Shown one piece after another: positions 10,765-19,564 of a DNA stretch of 64,000 nt. Both the position numbers and the translations under genes were made by a program. The DNA is from Deinococcus sonorensis KR-87 (GTDB taxonomy: Bacteria > Deinococcota > Deinococci > Deinococcales > Deinococcaceae), in NCBI RefSeq assembly GCF_040256395.1, contig NZ_CP158299.1, positions 252,501 to 316,500 of the forward strand. Direction: 5' to 3'. Position 1 is the first letter of the stretch. Each line of letters starts with the position of its first letter. A model generated the notes under the pieces. That model worked only from the letters and a program-made list of their open reading frames with translations, was not told the origin of the DNA and did not search any database.

Positions 10765-11756
10765 CCGACATCGAGACGCGCAAACTGCGCCATCTGGACG
10801 CCTGCCTGCTGGACGACTCGCAGTACCAGACCGTGACCACCGGCCTGCGCGAGGTGCCGTGGTCCTACCGCGCCCTGCCGGAGCTGAACCGCGACGAGGT
10901 GCGGCTGGACACCCGGTTTCTGGGCCGCCCGCTGCGCGCGCCGGTCCTGATCGGGGCGATGACCGGCGGGGCCGAGCGCGCCGCGCTGATCAACCGCAAC
11001 CTGGCGGCCGCCGCCCAGCGGCTGGGGCTGGGCATGATGCTGGGCAGCCAGCGGGTGATGCTGGAACGCCCCGAGGCGGCGGCCAGCTTCCAGGTGCGCG
11101 AGGTCGCACCGGACATTCTGCTGATCGGGAACCTGGGCGCGGCGCAGCTGCTGCGCGGGCACGGGGCCGCCAGCCTGGAACGGGCCATCCGGACCGTGGG
11201 GGCCGACGCGCTGGCCATCCACCTCAATCCGCTGCAAGAGGCGCTGCAGACGGGCGGCGACACCCGCTGGGCCGGGGTGCTGGAGCAGCTGCGCCGGGTG
11301 GTGCCGGAGGTGCCGTTTCCGGTGCTGCTCAAGGAGGTCGGGCATGGCCTGGGCGCGGAGGTGGCCCGGCAGGTGGCGGACGTGGGTTTCGCGGCGCTGG
11401 ATGTGGCCGGAGCCGGCGGCACCAGCTGGGCGCGGGTGGAACAGCTGGTGGAGCTGGGCCGGGTGCGCAGCCCGGACCTGTGCGAACTGGGCATTCCCAC
11501 TGCCCAGGCGCTGCGCGAGGTGCGGGCCGGCCTGCCCACCATGCCGCTGATCGCCTCCGGGGGCGTCCGCAGCGGACTGGACGCCGCGCGCGCCCTGCGG
11601 CTGGGGGCCGATGTGGTGGCGCTGGCCCGGCCCCTGCTGCCGGCCGCCCTGGACAGCAGCGAGGCGGTGGAGGCGCAGCTGCGGCAGCTGCTGGACGAGC
11701 TGCAGACCGCCCTCTTTGTGGGCGGCTACCCGGACGTGGCCGCCCTCAGGAGCTGA
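10761..11756 (+). CDS. fni: Type 2 isopentenyl-diphosphate delta-isomerase
   Basis: An FMN- and NADPH-dependent enzyme that interconverts IPP and DMAPP for isoprenoid and carotenoid synthesis. The 331-aa TIM-barrel shows APVLIGAMTGG, GMMLGSQRVML, AIHLNPLQEALQ, FPVLLKEVGHG, ALDVAGAGGTSWARVE and IASGGVRSG, which match the family block by block. It starts with GTG overlapping the small membrane protein's stop. Its 3' end overlaps the convergent glycosylase gene by 11 bp. Confidence 0.95.
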   Translation: MTDIETRKLRHLDACLLDDSQYQTVTTGLREVPWSYRALPELNRDEVRLDTRFLGRPLRAPVLIGAMTGGAERAALINRNLAAAAQRLGLGMMLGSQRVMLERPEAAASFQVREVAPDILLIGNLGAAQLLRGHGAASLERAIRTVGADALAIHLNPLQEALQTGGDTRWAGVLEQLRRVVPEVPFPVLLKEVGHGLGAEVARQVADVGFAALDVAGAGGTSWARVEQLVELGRVRSPDLCELGIPTAQALREVRAGLPTMPLIASGGVRSGLDAARALRLGADVVALARPLLPAALDSSEAVEAQLRQLLDELQTALFVGGYPDVAALRS

Positions 11757-12837
11757 GGCCCAGGAACGCCCGGTAACGCGCAAGTTCGGCGTCCAGACCC
11801 CGGGTGAAGGCCGCCGTGTGCCTCACCCCGGGGATCAACTGCACCTCGCTAGTCAGCTCGCCGGCCACCACCTTCAGGTTGGCCCAGCCCACCGCCCGCT
11901 CATGGTGAAACACCGGCAGGGCGTAATAGCCCATCACCCGCTTTGCCGGCGGAGTGTAGGCCTCGAAGCGGTAGGTCCAGCCGTGCAGCAGGGCAAAGCG
12001 GCGGCGGTCCCACACCAGCGGGTCGAAAGGGGCCACCAGCCGCACCCCCGGCGACGCGGTCGCGTCCAGGGAGGCATCCGCCGGCCACAGATAGGTCACC
12101 CCATCCAGCCGGGCGTGGGCCAGCGTCTCGCCCACCGCCGCCTTCAGGGCGGCCCTCAGGTCGGCCTTCAGGCCCGGCAGGCCATAGCCGCACAGCGACA
12201 GCAGGTACCCGAGGCTCGCCTGCGGCAGCGGGCCGTACAGCCGGGCCAGCAACAGCACCACGCCGCGCGTCCGCTGCTCCACCGTCAGCGGCTCGGCCGC
12301 CTGCAGATGCGTGGCCGGTCCGTACACCCGCACGCCACTGTCCCGCCTCACCACCCGCAGATGGCCCCGGTAGTGCAGGGCATCCAGCGCGCGGGTGCTG
12401 GCGCTGCTCTGGCCACCCCAGGCGTTGCTGACCGCCTGCCGCCCCAGCGCCGCCTCCACCTCGCGGGGATGCAGCGACGCACCCGGCTGGGCCAGCGCCA
12501 GCACCTGCTCGAGCAGCCCCGGCGCCTCGGTTTCGATCCGCAGCGGGCGGTGCTGGCGCGGATGAAGCAGCCGCTGCACCTCGCGCGTCACGAACCCGTA
12601 GTTGGGCAGCACGTCCTCCTCCACGTCCAGCTGGGCGTAGCGGCGTTCCAGGTCGCCGGCCCGGTACCCGCGCACCCGTTGCATCAGGATCAGGTCCTGG
12701 GCGCGGGCCGGCGCGCGGATCGGGTCGGCCTGCACGAAGCCCAGCCGCGTGATGGCCGCCTGCAGACCGGTGCGGGGCCATAAGGTGTGACCCAGGGCCG
12801 CAGAGCGCAGCTGAGCCAGGGTCGGGGCGGGATTCAC
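11746..12837 (-). CDS. YcaQ/AlkX-like winged-helix DNA glycosylase
   Basis: A 363-aa member of the HTH_42 (YcaQ/AlkZ) family, whose characterised members unhook DNA interstrand crosslinks. LGFVQADPIRAPARAQDLIL near the N-terminus, YGFVTREV and the C-terminal LVAPFDPLVWDRRR are family hallmarks. The GTG at 12837 is chosen because TATCCT lies 6 nt before it; an ATG at 12861 would put the box inside the gene. It adds to the repair functions in the window (mug, AlkA-type). Confidence 0.85.
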   Translation of the reverse strand: MNPAPTLAQLRSAALGHTLWPRTGLQAAITRLGFVQADPIRAPARAQDLILMQRVRGYRAGDLERRYAQLDVEEDVLPNYGFVTREVQRLLHPRQHRPLRIETEAPGLLEQVLALAQPGASLHPREVEAALGRQAVSNAWGGQSSASTRALDALHYRGHLRVVRRDSGVRVYGPATHLQAAEPLTVEQRTRGVVLLLARLYGPLPQASLGYLLSLCGYGLPGLKADLRAALKAAVGETLAHARLDGVTYLWPADASLDATASPGVRLVAPFDPLVWDRRRFALLHGWTYRFEAYTPPAKRVMGYYALPVFHHERAVGWANLKVVAGELTSEVQLIPGVRHTAAFTRGLDAELARYRAFLGLSS

Positions 12838-12879
12838 GCCGGCAGGATACCTGAAGGCCATGGCCCTCGCCGTGGCCCC

Positions 12880-12908
12880 TTGACAGCCTGCCGATGCAGC
12901 GCTAGTAT
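12880..12908 (+). promoter_or_regulatory. Promoter of initiator tRNA
   Basis: TTGACA (12880-12885) and TAGTAT (12903-12908) are separated by 17 bp, and the tRNA begins 46 bp downstream. Confidence 0.8.
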
Positions 12909-12954
12909 TTTTGAGCGCCTGAAACCGCCCTCCCGGGCAGCAGGCCGAAGGTAT

Positions 12955-13035
<81 letters not shown>

Positions 13036-13065
13036 AGTCCCCGTCCCCCGTGGCGGGGACTTTGT
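13036..13065 (+). terminator. Rho-independent terminator after tRNA-fMet
   Basis: AGTCCCCG (13036-13043) pairs with CGGGGACT (13054-13061) and is followed by TTG. It sits 5 nt beyond the tRNA CCA. Confidence 0.75.
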
Positions 13066-13120
13066 CATGTGGCGAGCTGCGTAACCTTCTCTGTGTGGCC
13101 TGCGTGCTAGCCTGACCGTT

Positions 13121-14464
13121 ATGTTCGAGACCCTCGGAAACAAGCTCCAGGACATTCTGGAACGCCTGCGCCGCGAAAGTACCCTGACCGAAACTCAGGT
13201 CAAGGCGGCCATGCGCGAAATCCGGATGGCGCTGCTGGAAGCGGACGTGAACTTCGGCGTGGCCCGTGACTTTGTGGCCCGCGTCAGCGAGAAGGCGGTG
13301 GGCACCGAGGTGCTGGGCAGCCTGACCGCCGGCCAGCAGGTGGTGAAGGTGGTGCACGACGAGCTGATCGAGACGCTCGGCGGCACGGCCCACCAGCCGA
13401 CCCTCAAGAACGAGGGCAATGTGTTTTTCATGGTGGGGCTGCAGGGTGCCGGCAAAACCACCAGCAGCGGCAAGCTGGCCCAGTTCTACAAGAGCAAGGG
13501 GCGCCGGGTGCTGCTGGTGGCCGCCGACACCCAGCGCCCGGCCGCCCGTGAGCAGCTGCGGACCCTCGGGCAGCAGGTGGGCGTGCCAGTGCTGGAGGTG
13601 GCCAACGGTGAGACGCCGGCTCAGACCCGCCAGCGCGTACAGGACTTCCTGAAGACTGACTTCCGCGACCTGGTCATCGTGGACACGGCGGGCCGCCTGC
13701 AGATTGATGAGGCGCTGATGGATCAGCTAGCTGACCTGAGCGGGGCCATGCAGCCAACCGAGACGCTGCTGGTGGTGGACGCCATGACCGGTCAGGAAGC
13801 GCTGAACGTGGCCAAAGCCTTCGATGAGCGGGTGTCGCTGAGCGGTCTGATCATCACCAAGATGGACGGCGACGCCCGCGGCGGTGCGGCCCTCTCCGCC
13901 CGCTTCCAGACCGGCAAGCCGATCTACTTCGCTGGCACCAGCGAGAAACTGAATGGCCTGGAACCGTTCTACCCGGACCGGGTGGCCGGGCGCATCCTGG
14001 GCATGGGCGACGTGCTGGGCCTAATTGAGCGGGCGCAGCAGGCCGACCTGGCCCAGATGGAGATGAAGAAGGCCGGTGAGTTCGATCTGGAGGATCTACT
14101 TACACAGCTGCGCCAGATCCGCAAGATGGGGCCGCTGGGCGAACTGATGAAGCTGATTCCCGGGATGAGCCGCGCGCTGCCGGAGGGCTTCAACGTCGAT
14201 GAGAAGCAGATCCAGAAGATCGACGCGTTGATCTCCAGCATGACGCTCAAGGAGCGGCGCAATCCGGGCATCCTGAACGCCTCGCGTCGCCGCCGCATCG
14301 CCAGCGGCTCCGGCAGCAGCGTGCAGGAGGTCAACCGTCTGATCAAGATGCACGAGCAGATGAAAGGCATGATGAAACTGCTGCAGGGTATGCAGGGAGG
14401 CAAGCCGGGCGCCAAGATGCCCAAGCTGCCGCCGGGGCTGGGTAGCTTCCCCGGCCGAAAATAA
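13121..14464 (+). CDS. ffh: Signal recognition particle protein
   Basis: The SRP54 GTPase that binds signal sequences with 4.5S RNA and delivers ribosomes to FtsY at the membrane. The 447-aa protein has the N domain (1-95), a G domain with GLQGAGKTT (107-115), DTAGRLQ near 188 and [10 protein letters not shown] near 247-256, and a Met-rich M domain with [13 protein letters not shown] and a methionine-dense tail. TAGCCT lies 7 nt before the ATG, fitting a leaderless start. Confidence 0.97.
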   Translation: MFETLGNKLQDILERLRRESTLTETQVKAAMREIRMALLEADVNFGVARDFVARVSEKAVGTEVLGSLTAGQQVVKVVHDELIETLGGTAHQPTLKNEGNVFFMVGLQGAGKTTSSGKLAQFYKSKGRRVLLVAADTQRPAAREQLRTLGQQVGVPVLEVANGETPAQTRQRVQDFLKTDFRDLVIVDTAGRLQIDEALMDQLADLSGAMQPTETLLVVDAMTGQEALNVAKAFDERVSLSGLIITKMDGDARGGAALSARFQTGKPIYFAGTSEKLNGLEPFYPDRVAGRILGMGDVLGLIERAQQADLAQMEMKKAGEFDLEDLLTQLRQIRKMGPLGELMKLIPGMSRALPEGFNVDEKQIQKIDALISSMTLKERRNPGILNASRRRRIASGSGSSVQEVNRLIKMHEQMKGMMKLLQGMQGGKPGAKMPKLPPGLGSFPGRK

Positions 14465-14468
14465 CGCC

Positions 14469-14497
14469 TTGACTCGCCTGCCGAGGCTGCCTATACT
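14469..14497 (+). promoter_or_regulatory. Promoter of tRNA-Lys
   Basis: TTGACT (14469-14474) and TATACT (14492-14497) with a 17-bp spacer, 21 bp before the tRNA. It begins right after the ffh stop. Confidence 0.8.
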
Positions 14498-14518
14498 GCC
14501 TGACGCTGCCCATTCTGT

Positions 14519-14593
<75 letters not shown>

Positions 14594-14597
14594 CAGA

Positions 14598-14628
14598 AAA
14601 ACCCCGTCCTAAACGGGGTTTTTTGCTT
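14598..14628 (+). terminator. Element-borne terminator after tRNA-Lys
   Basis: AAAACCCCGTCC-TAAA-CGGGGTTTTTT forms a short GC stem followed by T6. It lies on the element side of attL and resembles the chromosomal terminator left beyond attR (33748-33776), so the element appears to resupply the tRNA with a stop signal. Confidence 0.75.
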
Positions 14629-14649
14629 CTCTATGCCTGATCTGGAAGC

Positions 14650-14685
14650 GTCACAATTCCTGGATTGTCACAACGGCGTCACAAC
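14650..14685 (+). repeat. Left arm-type integrase sites
   Basis: Three copies of GTCACAA in the same orientation at 14650, 14667 and 14678. The last two form the 19-bp unit GTCACAACGGCGTCACAAC (14667-14685), which recurs exactly near attR. The position about 60-90 bp inside attL is where tyrosine integrases bind arm sites. Confidence 0.6.
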
Positions 14686-14755
14686 TGGCCCAAAATGGAG
14701 CAGCCCAGGCGGCCATGAACAACAGTCGCCCTGTTCACATGCTGCACCGCTCCTA

Positions 14756-16550
14756 GTGGTCTGAGTCAGAAGAACGCTGGGGATAACACGCTGACGAAGA
14801 GCAGGACCAACTCTTCAGCGATCCGAAACCAAGGCCTGACATGAAGAAAATACTCAAAGCACATCTCAATCAAATCACCAACTCCCCTTAAAGCCTCGTG
14901 TGGGCTGGGTAACGCGCCCCGGTGGCGCGTCGTTCGCCCGTGCCACAAATGCGACCGGTACGGGGACGTTCCACCGCTACACTGCTCCCGTGCCGCGTTC
15001 TCGCTGGATCGTCTTTGGGCTCCTCAATGCCTCCTGGATCCTGTTTGGACTTGGGATGTGGGGTTCGTTCTGGGCATTCAGTCGCGTCTTTTTCGATGGG
15101 GGAATGCGCGGACCCGGTTCCAATTTCCCGATGGTGCTGCTTGGGGTGCTCGCCTCCGTGGCGGTCAGCCTGATCATTACCGCAGGGCTGATTACCCGCC
15201 CATTAAAAGTCCACCGGCCGTATCTGATTGTCTGGTCCCTCCCTCCGCTGTGGCTGTATTACCTGACCTTCGCCTTCGCGGTGCAGGTGTTCGAGCAGCT
15301 ACTGCCCAGGAACGTGAGCTTCGGTTCTCCACTGGCGGTCGCACTATGTGCCCTCGCCATTGGAACCGCGTTGTCCTGGCTCCTGAGCCAGCCACCAGAC
15401 GCCACCAAGCCTCGAACAGTCCATGCGCAGGAGCCACGCCGGCACGTCCAGTTTCCGAAGCTCCCTCAGTGGGTCTATGTCGTCGCCTATGTCGTCGCCA
15501 GCCAGTTCATCGCACCTGCCCTCCAGGATGGACTGGAACACCTCACCGCAGGGAAACAGACCATCTACGGGGGCTATTCAGTACAAAACATTTGGGCACG
15601 CTTCACGGGTGACACCGCATCGATTGAACTCGCCCAACGCTCCCCAGACCGAGCATCCATCGTCATCGCTGAGAACCTGGGTGGTGGTTCGCGGGTCACC
15701 CTCGTCCGCACGGGATCACGAACACCCGCCTGGCAGACAGCGTTGCCCTTGCCTCATCCAGTGCCCGTGTGGCTTCAGGAGCAGGGCCGCCTCCTCGTCA
15801 CCAGCCAAGATCAACCAAGTGGAGTTGTCCTAGATACACGAACGGGCAACGTGCTGGAACAGGTGGACAACACCGTGACGTTCTGTCGGCGGGCGTTCTG
15901 CTCGCCAGAGCGGTACGCTCGGCTTGCCGACGGACAGCTCGCCACGGCAGGGCACGACTTCAAGGCGGCGGGTGCCTGGCTGGCCGACAAGGCTGGACAG
16001 CACATCGGCGCCCGGTTCGTTCGACGCGCTGGGGACCGCGTCCCGGTCTCAGCGGCGCTCAGCCCAGATGGGGCCCGGGTGGCCGTCGGGTATGGAGATG
16101 GAGCGGTCGTCGTGTTTGACGCTCGCACGGCGCGACCGGTCGCGAAAGCAACCCCTCTCTCGGACCATGTGTCTCACTTGTCCTGGTCACCGGACAGCAC
16201 GTCGCTGGCCACCTATGGGGAGGGGCCATGTGGCAAGATGGCCAATTCGGACTGTGTTCGCGTCACGCATTTTTTGCCAGCTGGCCCGATGACTCGGACC
16301 GTCTGGTGGTTCGATGGGAGCGCCATATCCGTCACGCTGGAGTGGGTCGGAAACGACCGGATGTTGCTGGATGACGAGATGACGGCGTTTACGGTGAGGA
16401 TTCCGTAGCACTGACCTCGGCGACCAGTGAACTGATTCAGATGTCTTTTGGGGAGGCTCTTCAAATCCGTCCTTCGGGTTCAGATCGGTAAAGCGTTCGG
16501 CCTGATTTTCGTCGGAATGTTATTCCCAGCGTTCTTCTGACTCAGACCAC
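14756..16550 (+). mobile_element. Transposon unit 1: IS630-type ends with cargo, no transposase
   Basis: A 1,795-bp unit flanked by TA on both sides. Its ends are perfect 26-bp inverted repeats (14756-14781 and 16525-16550), nearly identical to the right end of the IS630-type unit at 17733-18910. No transposase frame lies inside; the only gene is the membrane/propeller protein. It is best read as a non-autonomous derivative moved by the neighbour's transposase. Confidence 0.8.
14990..16408 (+). CDS. Membrane protein with C-terminal beta-propeller-like domain (transposon cargo)
   Basis: A 472-aa protein with about five N-terminal hydrophobic helices (WIVFGLLNASWILFGLGMW; MVLLGVLASVAVSLIITAGL; two near 75-130; WVYVVAYVVASQFIAPAL near 165). 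The soluble C-terminal half has WD-like repeats such as SAALSPDGARVAVGYGDGAV and HLSWSPDSTSLATY. The GTG at 14990 is chosen because TACACT lies 6 nt before it, so the cargo has its own leaderless promoter inside the transposon. I do not recognise the family; a sensor or anchored scaffold is possible. Confidence 0.65.
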   Translation: MPRSRWIVFGLLNASWILFGLGMWGSFWAFSRVFFDGGMRGPGSNFPMVLLGVLASVAVSLIITAGLITRPLKVHRPYLIVWSLPPLWLYYLTFAFAVQVFEQLLPRNVSFGSPLAVALCALAIGTALSWLLSQPPDATKPRTVHAQEPRRHVQFPKLPQWVYVVAYVVASQFIAPALQDGLEHLTAGKQTIYGGYSVQNIWARFTGDTASIELAQRSPDRASIVIAENLGGGSRVTLVRTGSRTPAWQTALPLPHPVPVWLQEQGRLLVTSQDQPSGVVLDTRTGNVLEQVDNTVTFCRRAFCSPERYARLADGQLATAGHDFKAAGAWLADKAGQHIGARFVRRAGDRVPVSAALSPDGARVAVGYGDGAVVVFDARTARPVAKATPLSDHVSHLSWSPDSTSLATYGEGPCGKMANSDCVRVTHFLPAGPMTRTVWWFDGSAISVTLEWVGNDRMLLDDEMTAFTVRIP

Positions 16551-16552
16551 TA

Positions 16553-17730
16553 GTGGATTGTCAATTTTGATTTGAGGGGTAGAGGTGGTCCAGTTTCGTA
16601 CGGGCCACCTCCGTGGTAAACCGCCACTCCACCTTCACGCCCCGTGCGTTCCGACGCTCACACCACGCCTCTACCTCCTCCCGCAACCGCTCGATCCTCC
16701 CAATGCGCCGATCCAGACACTGTTTCGAAAGTGCCGCAAACTCAATCTCCACGGCGTTCAGCCAACTGCCGCGCTTCGGTGTGAAGTGGAACTCCAGCTT
16801 CTTCGCCAGGCATCGGGCCTCCGCCGCCGGAAACGTCTCGTACAACGCCGCCAGCGAATGCGTGTTGAGGTTGTCCAGTACGACCCGAATCAGCACGGCC
16901 TCAGGGTAAAGCACGTTGACGACGTGCTTGATCGCGTGAGCGAAGTCACGCTTCGTGCGCTGCTCGGTCACCCTGAGCCAGCGTCTCCCGGTCAGGGGTT
17001 CAAGCATCCCGAACACGTTCGCAGTCCCGTTTCGGACGTACTCGTCGTCAAACCGTTCCGGTTGACCTGGCTTCAGGGGCAACGGCGTCATGACGTCGTC
17101 AATCAGCTGGCAGGGCCGTTCATCGAAGCACACCACCGGGAAGAACGCGTTGTAGGGTCTGGCGTATAGATCCAGCACATCCTCCATCGCGGCCACGAAC
17201 GCAGCGTTCTGGAGGGGTGGGATGACCCACTGCTCCTTCAGATGCGGTTTGAGCGCGTTTTTTTCAGCGCTTTGCGCACGGTCTCGTGACTGACTGTCTC
17301 CACGTGCCCGAGCTCGACCATCTTGTCGGCAAGGAGACGCAGCGACATCCTGGACTGACCCTTCTCGGGCGTGCACGCGAGCGCGATGAGGTGCGCTTCA
17401 GCTTCTGGTGACAGGGTGTGCGGCTTGAGGTGCTGAGGGTGCATGTGGTTGAGCGCGTGCTCCAGGCCGCCTTCGACGAAGCGCTTTCGAACACGGAACG
17501 CGGTGTTGTCACTGACGTGCAGAAACTCAACGATCTCCTGATCGGAGTGAGCAGGGCCGTTCTTATCGGCCGCCAGGAGAATGCGAGCGTGGGTGAGGCG
17601 ACGAGCATGGGTCTTGCCCGCGCTCAGCAGGCGCTTGAGGGCGTCGCGTTGCTCGTCATCCAGATACACCGCGTATCTCAGCTTCATGGCCTAGCCTACC
17701 CGATGCCCCTGACCTTTGTTGACAATCCAC
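16553..17730 (-). mobile_element. IS630-family insertion sequence (unit 2)
   Basis: A 1,178-bp IS between TA dinucleotides at 16551-16552 and 17731-17732. Its ends are 12-bp inverted repeats GTGGATTGTCAA, clearly different from those of units 1 and 3. It abuts both neighbours with only the shared TA between them. Confidence 0.85.
16561..17687 (-). CDS. IS630-family transposase, two frames joined by -1 frameshift
   Basis: The first frame (17238-17687, from MKLRYAVYLDDEQR) holds the helix-turn-helix DNA-binding half (EIVEFLHVSDNTAFRVRKRF). The second (to 16561) holds the DDE catalytic half, with VVCFDERP, VVLDNLNTH and WLNAVEIEF giving D, D and E. They meet at a run of seven A (T7 at 17258-17264 on the plus strand); a -1 slip there gives RKALKKNALKPHLKEQW. 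IS630 members often use such programmed frameshifting, so the gene is probably active. Confidence 0.85.
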
Positions 17731-17732
17731 TA

Positions 17733-18910
17733 GTGGTTTGAAGCAGAAGAACGCTGGGAATGGCGGGCGTACGATGCGGGTGGAGGTGGCGTATGCATCG
17801 TGGCCGGCACGCTCCCACCCTCATCCTTAGCGACACCGAGCGGCAGGTGTTGAGCAGCTTGGTTCGACGACGTCAAACCCCTCGCGGATTGGCGACCCGC
17901 GCGAAGGTGATTTTGCTGAGCGCGGATCATCCGGAATGGACGCTCACTGAGATCGGTGCCCAGGTCGGGCTGTGTGACGATACCGTCGGCACCTGGCGCA
18001 ACCGCTTTGCAGTTCATCGTCTTGAGGGCTGAGCGACGCCCCCAAGTCGGGCGCGCCACGAACCATCCAGGACGACGCGGTGGAGCGGGTCGTCCGCTTG
18101 ACCCTGGATACCCTCCCTGCAGACGCGACGGAGTGGAGTACCCGCAGCATGGCCAAGGCCAGTGGCCTGACGCAGAGCGCCGTGCATCGCATCTGGCAGG
18201 CGTTCGGGCTGCGGCCTCACCTGGTGTCGTCCTTCACCCTGTCGAAGGACCCACTCTTGATCGAGAAGGTACGCGACATTGTCGGGCTGTACCTCAACCC
18301 ACCAGATCGGGCCCTGGTGCTGTGCGTCGACGAGAAGCCGCAGATCCAGGCGCTGGAGCGCGGCAGCATGACGTTCCCGATGCGGCCAGGGCAACCGGAG
18401 GCGACCGGACACACATACGTCCGGCATGGCATCACCACGCTGATCGCGGCGTTGGATGCCAAGGTTGGCAGTGTCATTGGGCAGTGCTACTCGCACCACC
18501 GGGCTGAAGAATTCCGGGCGTTTCTCGATGTCGTATACGCCCAGGTCCCTGCGGAGCTCGCGGTGCACATCGTCCTGGATAACTACGTGACGCTCAAGAC
18601 GAAGACGATCCAGACGTGGCTGCTGGCCCATCCGAACGTGCACTTCCACTTCACGCCCACCAGTGGTTCGTGGCTGAACCTGGTCGAGTCGTGGTTCTCG
18701 TTGTTGAGCCGGAAGCGCTTGAGGCGCGGCAACTTCACGTCCCAGAACGCGCTCGAGCAGGCGATTGACGCCTTCATCGCTTCGACCAACGAGGCGCCAA
18801 CGCCGTTTGTGTGGACCCGTTCGGCCGATGACATCCTGGCCAACATCAAGCGCTTCTGTGAGCCTTACCTCTCACCCAAAAATTCCCAGCGTTCTTCTGA
18901 CTCAGACCAC
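17733..18910 (+). mobile_element. IS630-family insertion sequence (unit 3)
   Basis: A 1,178-bp IS flanked by TA at 17731-17732 and 18911-18912. The ends are 29-bp imperfect inverted repeats (three mismatches) containing CAGAAGAACGCTGGGAAT. Its right end equals both ends of unit 1. Same length as unit 2 but with different ends and protein. Confidence 0.85.
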
Positions 18911-18913
18911 TAG
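17793..18913 (+). CDS. IS630-family transposase, two frames
   Basis: The first frame (17793-18032) starts at an ATG behind GGAGGTGG and encodes the helix-turn-helix half (TLTEIGAQVGLCDDTVGTWR). The second, in the -1 frame, runs from about 18026 (LSDAPKSGAPRTIQDD) to 18913 and has the DDE residues in LCVDEKPQ, IVLDNYVTLK and WLNLVESWFS. The join near CTTGAGGGCTGA is less slippery than in unit 2. The second frame reads through the right inverted repeat and stops at a TAG made from the TA target plus the next G. Confidence 0.8.
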
Positions 18914-18948
18914 TGCCTGTGCGCGTCTAGGATGGACACGACCTGCCA

Positions 18949-19359
18949 CTACACGTAACGAATCTCGGTCGCCTGTGACTGGGCGGCCTGCCACCGATCA
19001 TCGCGCTGCTCGTAGACATTCATAAACCAGCAGTCGAAGGGCATCCCGCTGTCCCCGAGGCCCTGCCACGCCGTCTGAGACGTGGCGCGAATCTCCACTC
19101 GCGCCCTGTACTGGAGGACGGCCGCGTCACGGTACACGCGTATCGTCATCTCGGTCCCAGGCTCCCAACTCACGTACCGCAATCGGCCGACGGTCAGATC
19201 ACCGAGATACTCTTCCCTGGTCACCAGGGTGCCTCCCGGGGTGATCAGTTGGAAATCACGGGTATGCATGAGGTGAGCGGTCGACATATCGGCCCGGACC
19301 AGCGCCCGGATGCGACTGCGTTCAAGCCCACGGACAAAATCGGCGGTCACCTGCGTCAT
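18949..19359 (-). CDS. NTF2-like/DUF4440-type protein
   Basis: A 136-aa cone-fold candidate. MTQVTADFVRGLERSRIRAL, HLMHTRDFQLITPGGTLVTR and EEYLGDLTVGRLRYV follow the pattern of the SnoaL/NTF2-like superfamily, and it ends in NVYEQRDDRWQAAQSQAT. Such proteins range from ketosteroid isomerase-like enzymes to immunity proteins. TACATT lies 5 nt before the ATG. It sits between the transposon row and the integrase, so it is element cargo. Confidence 0.65.
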   Translation of the reverse strand: MTQVTADFVRGLERSRIRALVRADMSTAHLMHTRDFQLITPGGTLVTREEYLGDLTVGRLRYVSWEPGTEMTIRVYRDAAVLQYRARVEIRATSQTAWQGLGDSGMPFDCWFMNVYEQRDDRWQAAQSQATEIRYV

Positions 19360-19564
19360 ACCTCAATGTATCGTGCTGAACCACCAGCCCCGGTGCTACT
19401 CGTCATGCGTCGTCTGAACGGTTGTGGCGCCTAAACCGGGCTGGGGGAGGCTCCTGCCGTGATCAAAACGCAACTGGAGTGGAGGTGACCCGTAGTGCGG
19501 TTGCTCCGCTTGGGTCGAGTGGGGATCGTGGGACGCCAGGGACCATATCCGGCCAAAATATGCT

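Noticed and set aside
14650..14696. Possible CRISPR array from repeated GTCACAAC words
   Set aside because: Only three short words without regular spacers, mirrored near attR; integrase arm sites explain them better. No cas genes are present.
14766..14948. 60-codon open frame at the left end of transposon unit 1
   Set aside because: It reaches into the inverted repeat, has no start signal and no similarity; more likely non-coding transposon end.
17238..17687. Treating the split IS630 and IS5 transposases as pseudogenes
   Set aside because: Unit 2 and the IS5 element break at classic A-rich slippery sites with intact halves, so programmed frameshifting is the simpler reading; unit 3 is less certain.
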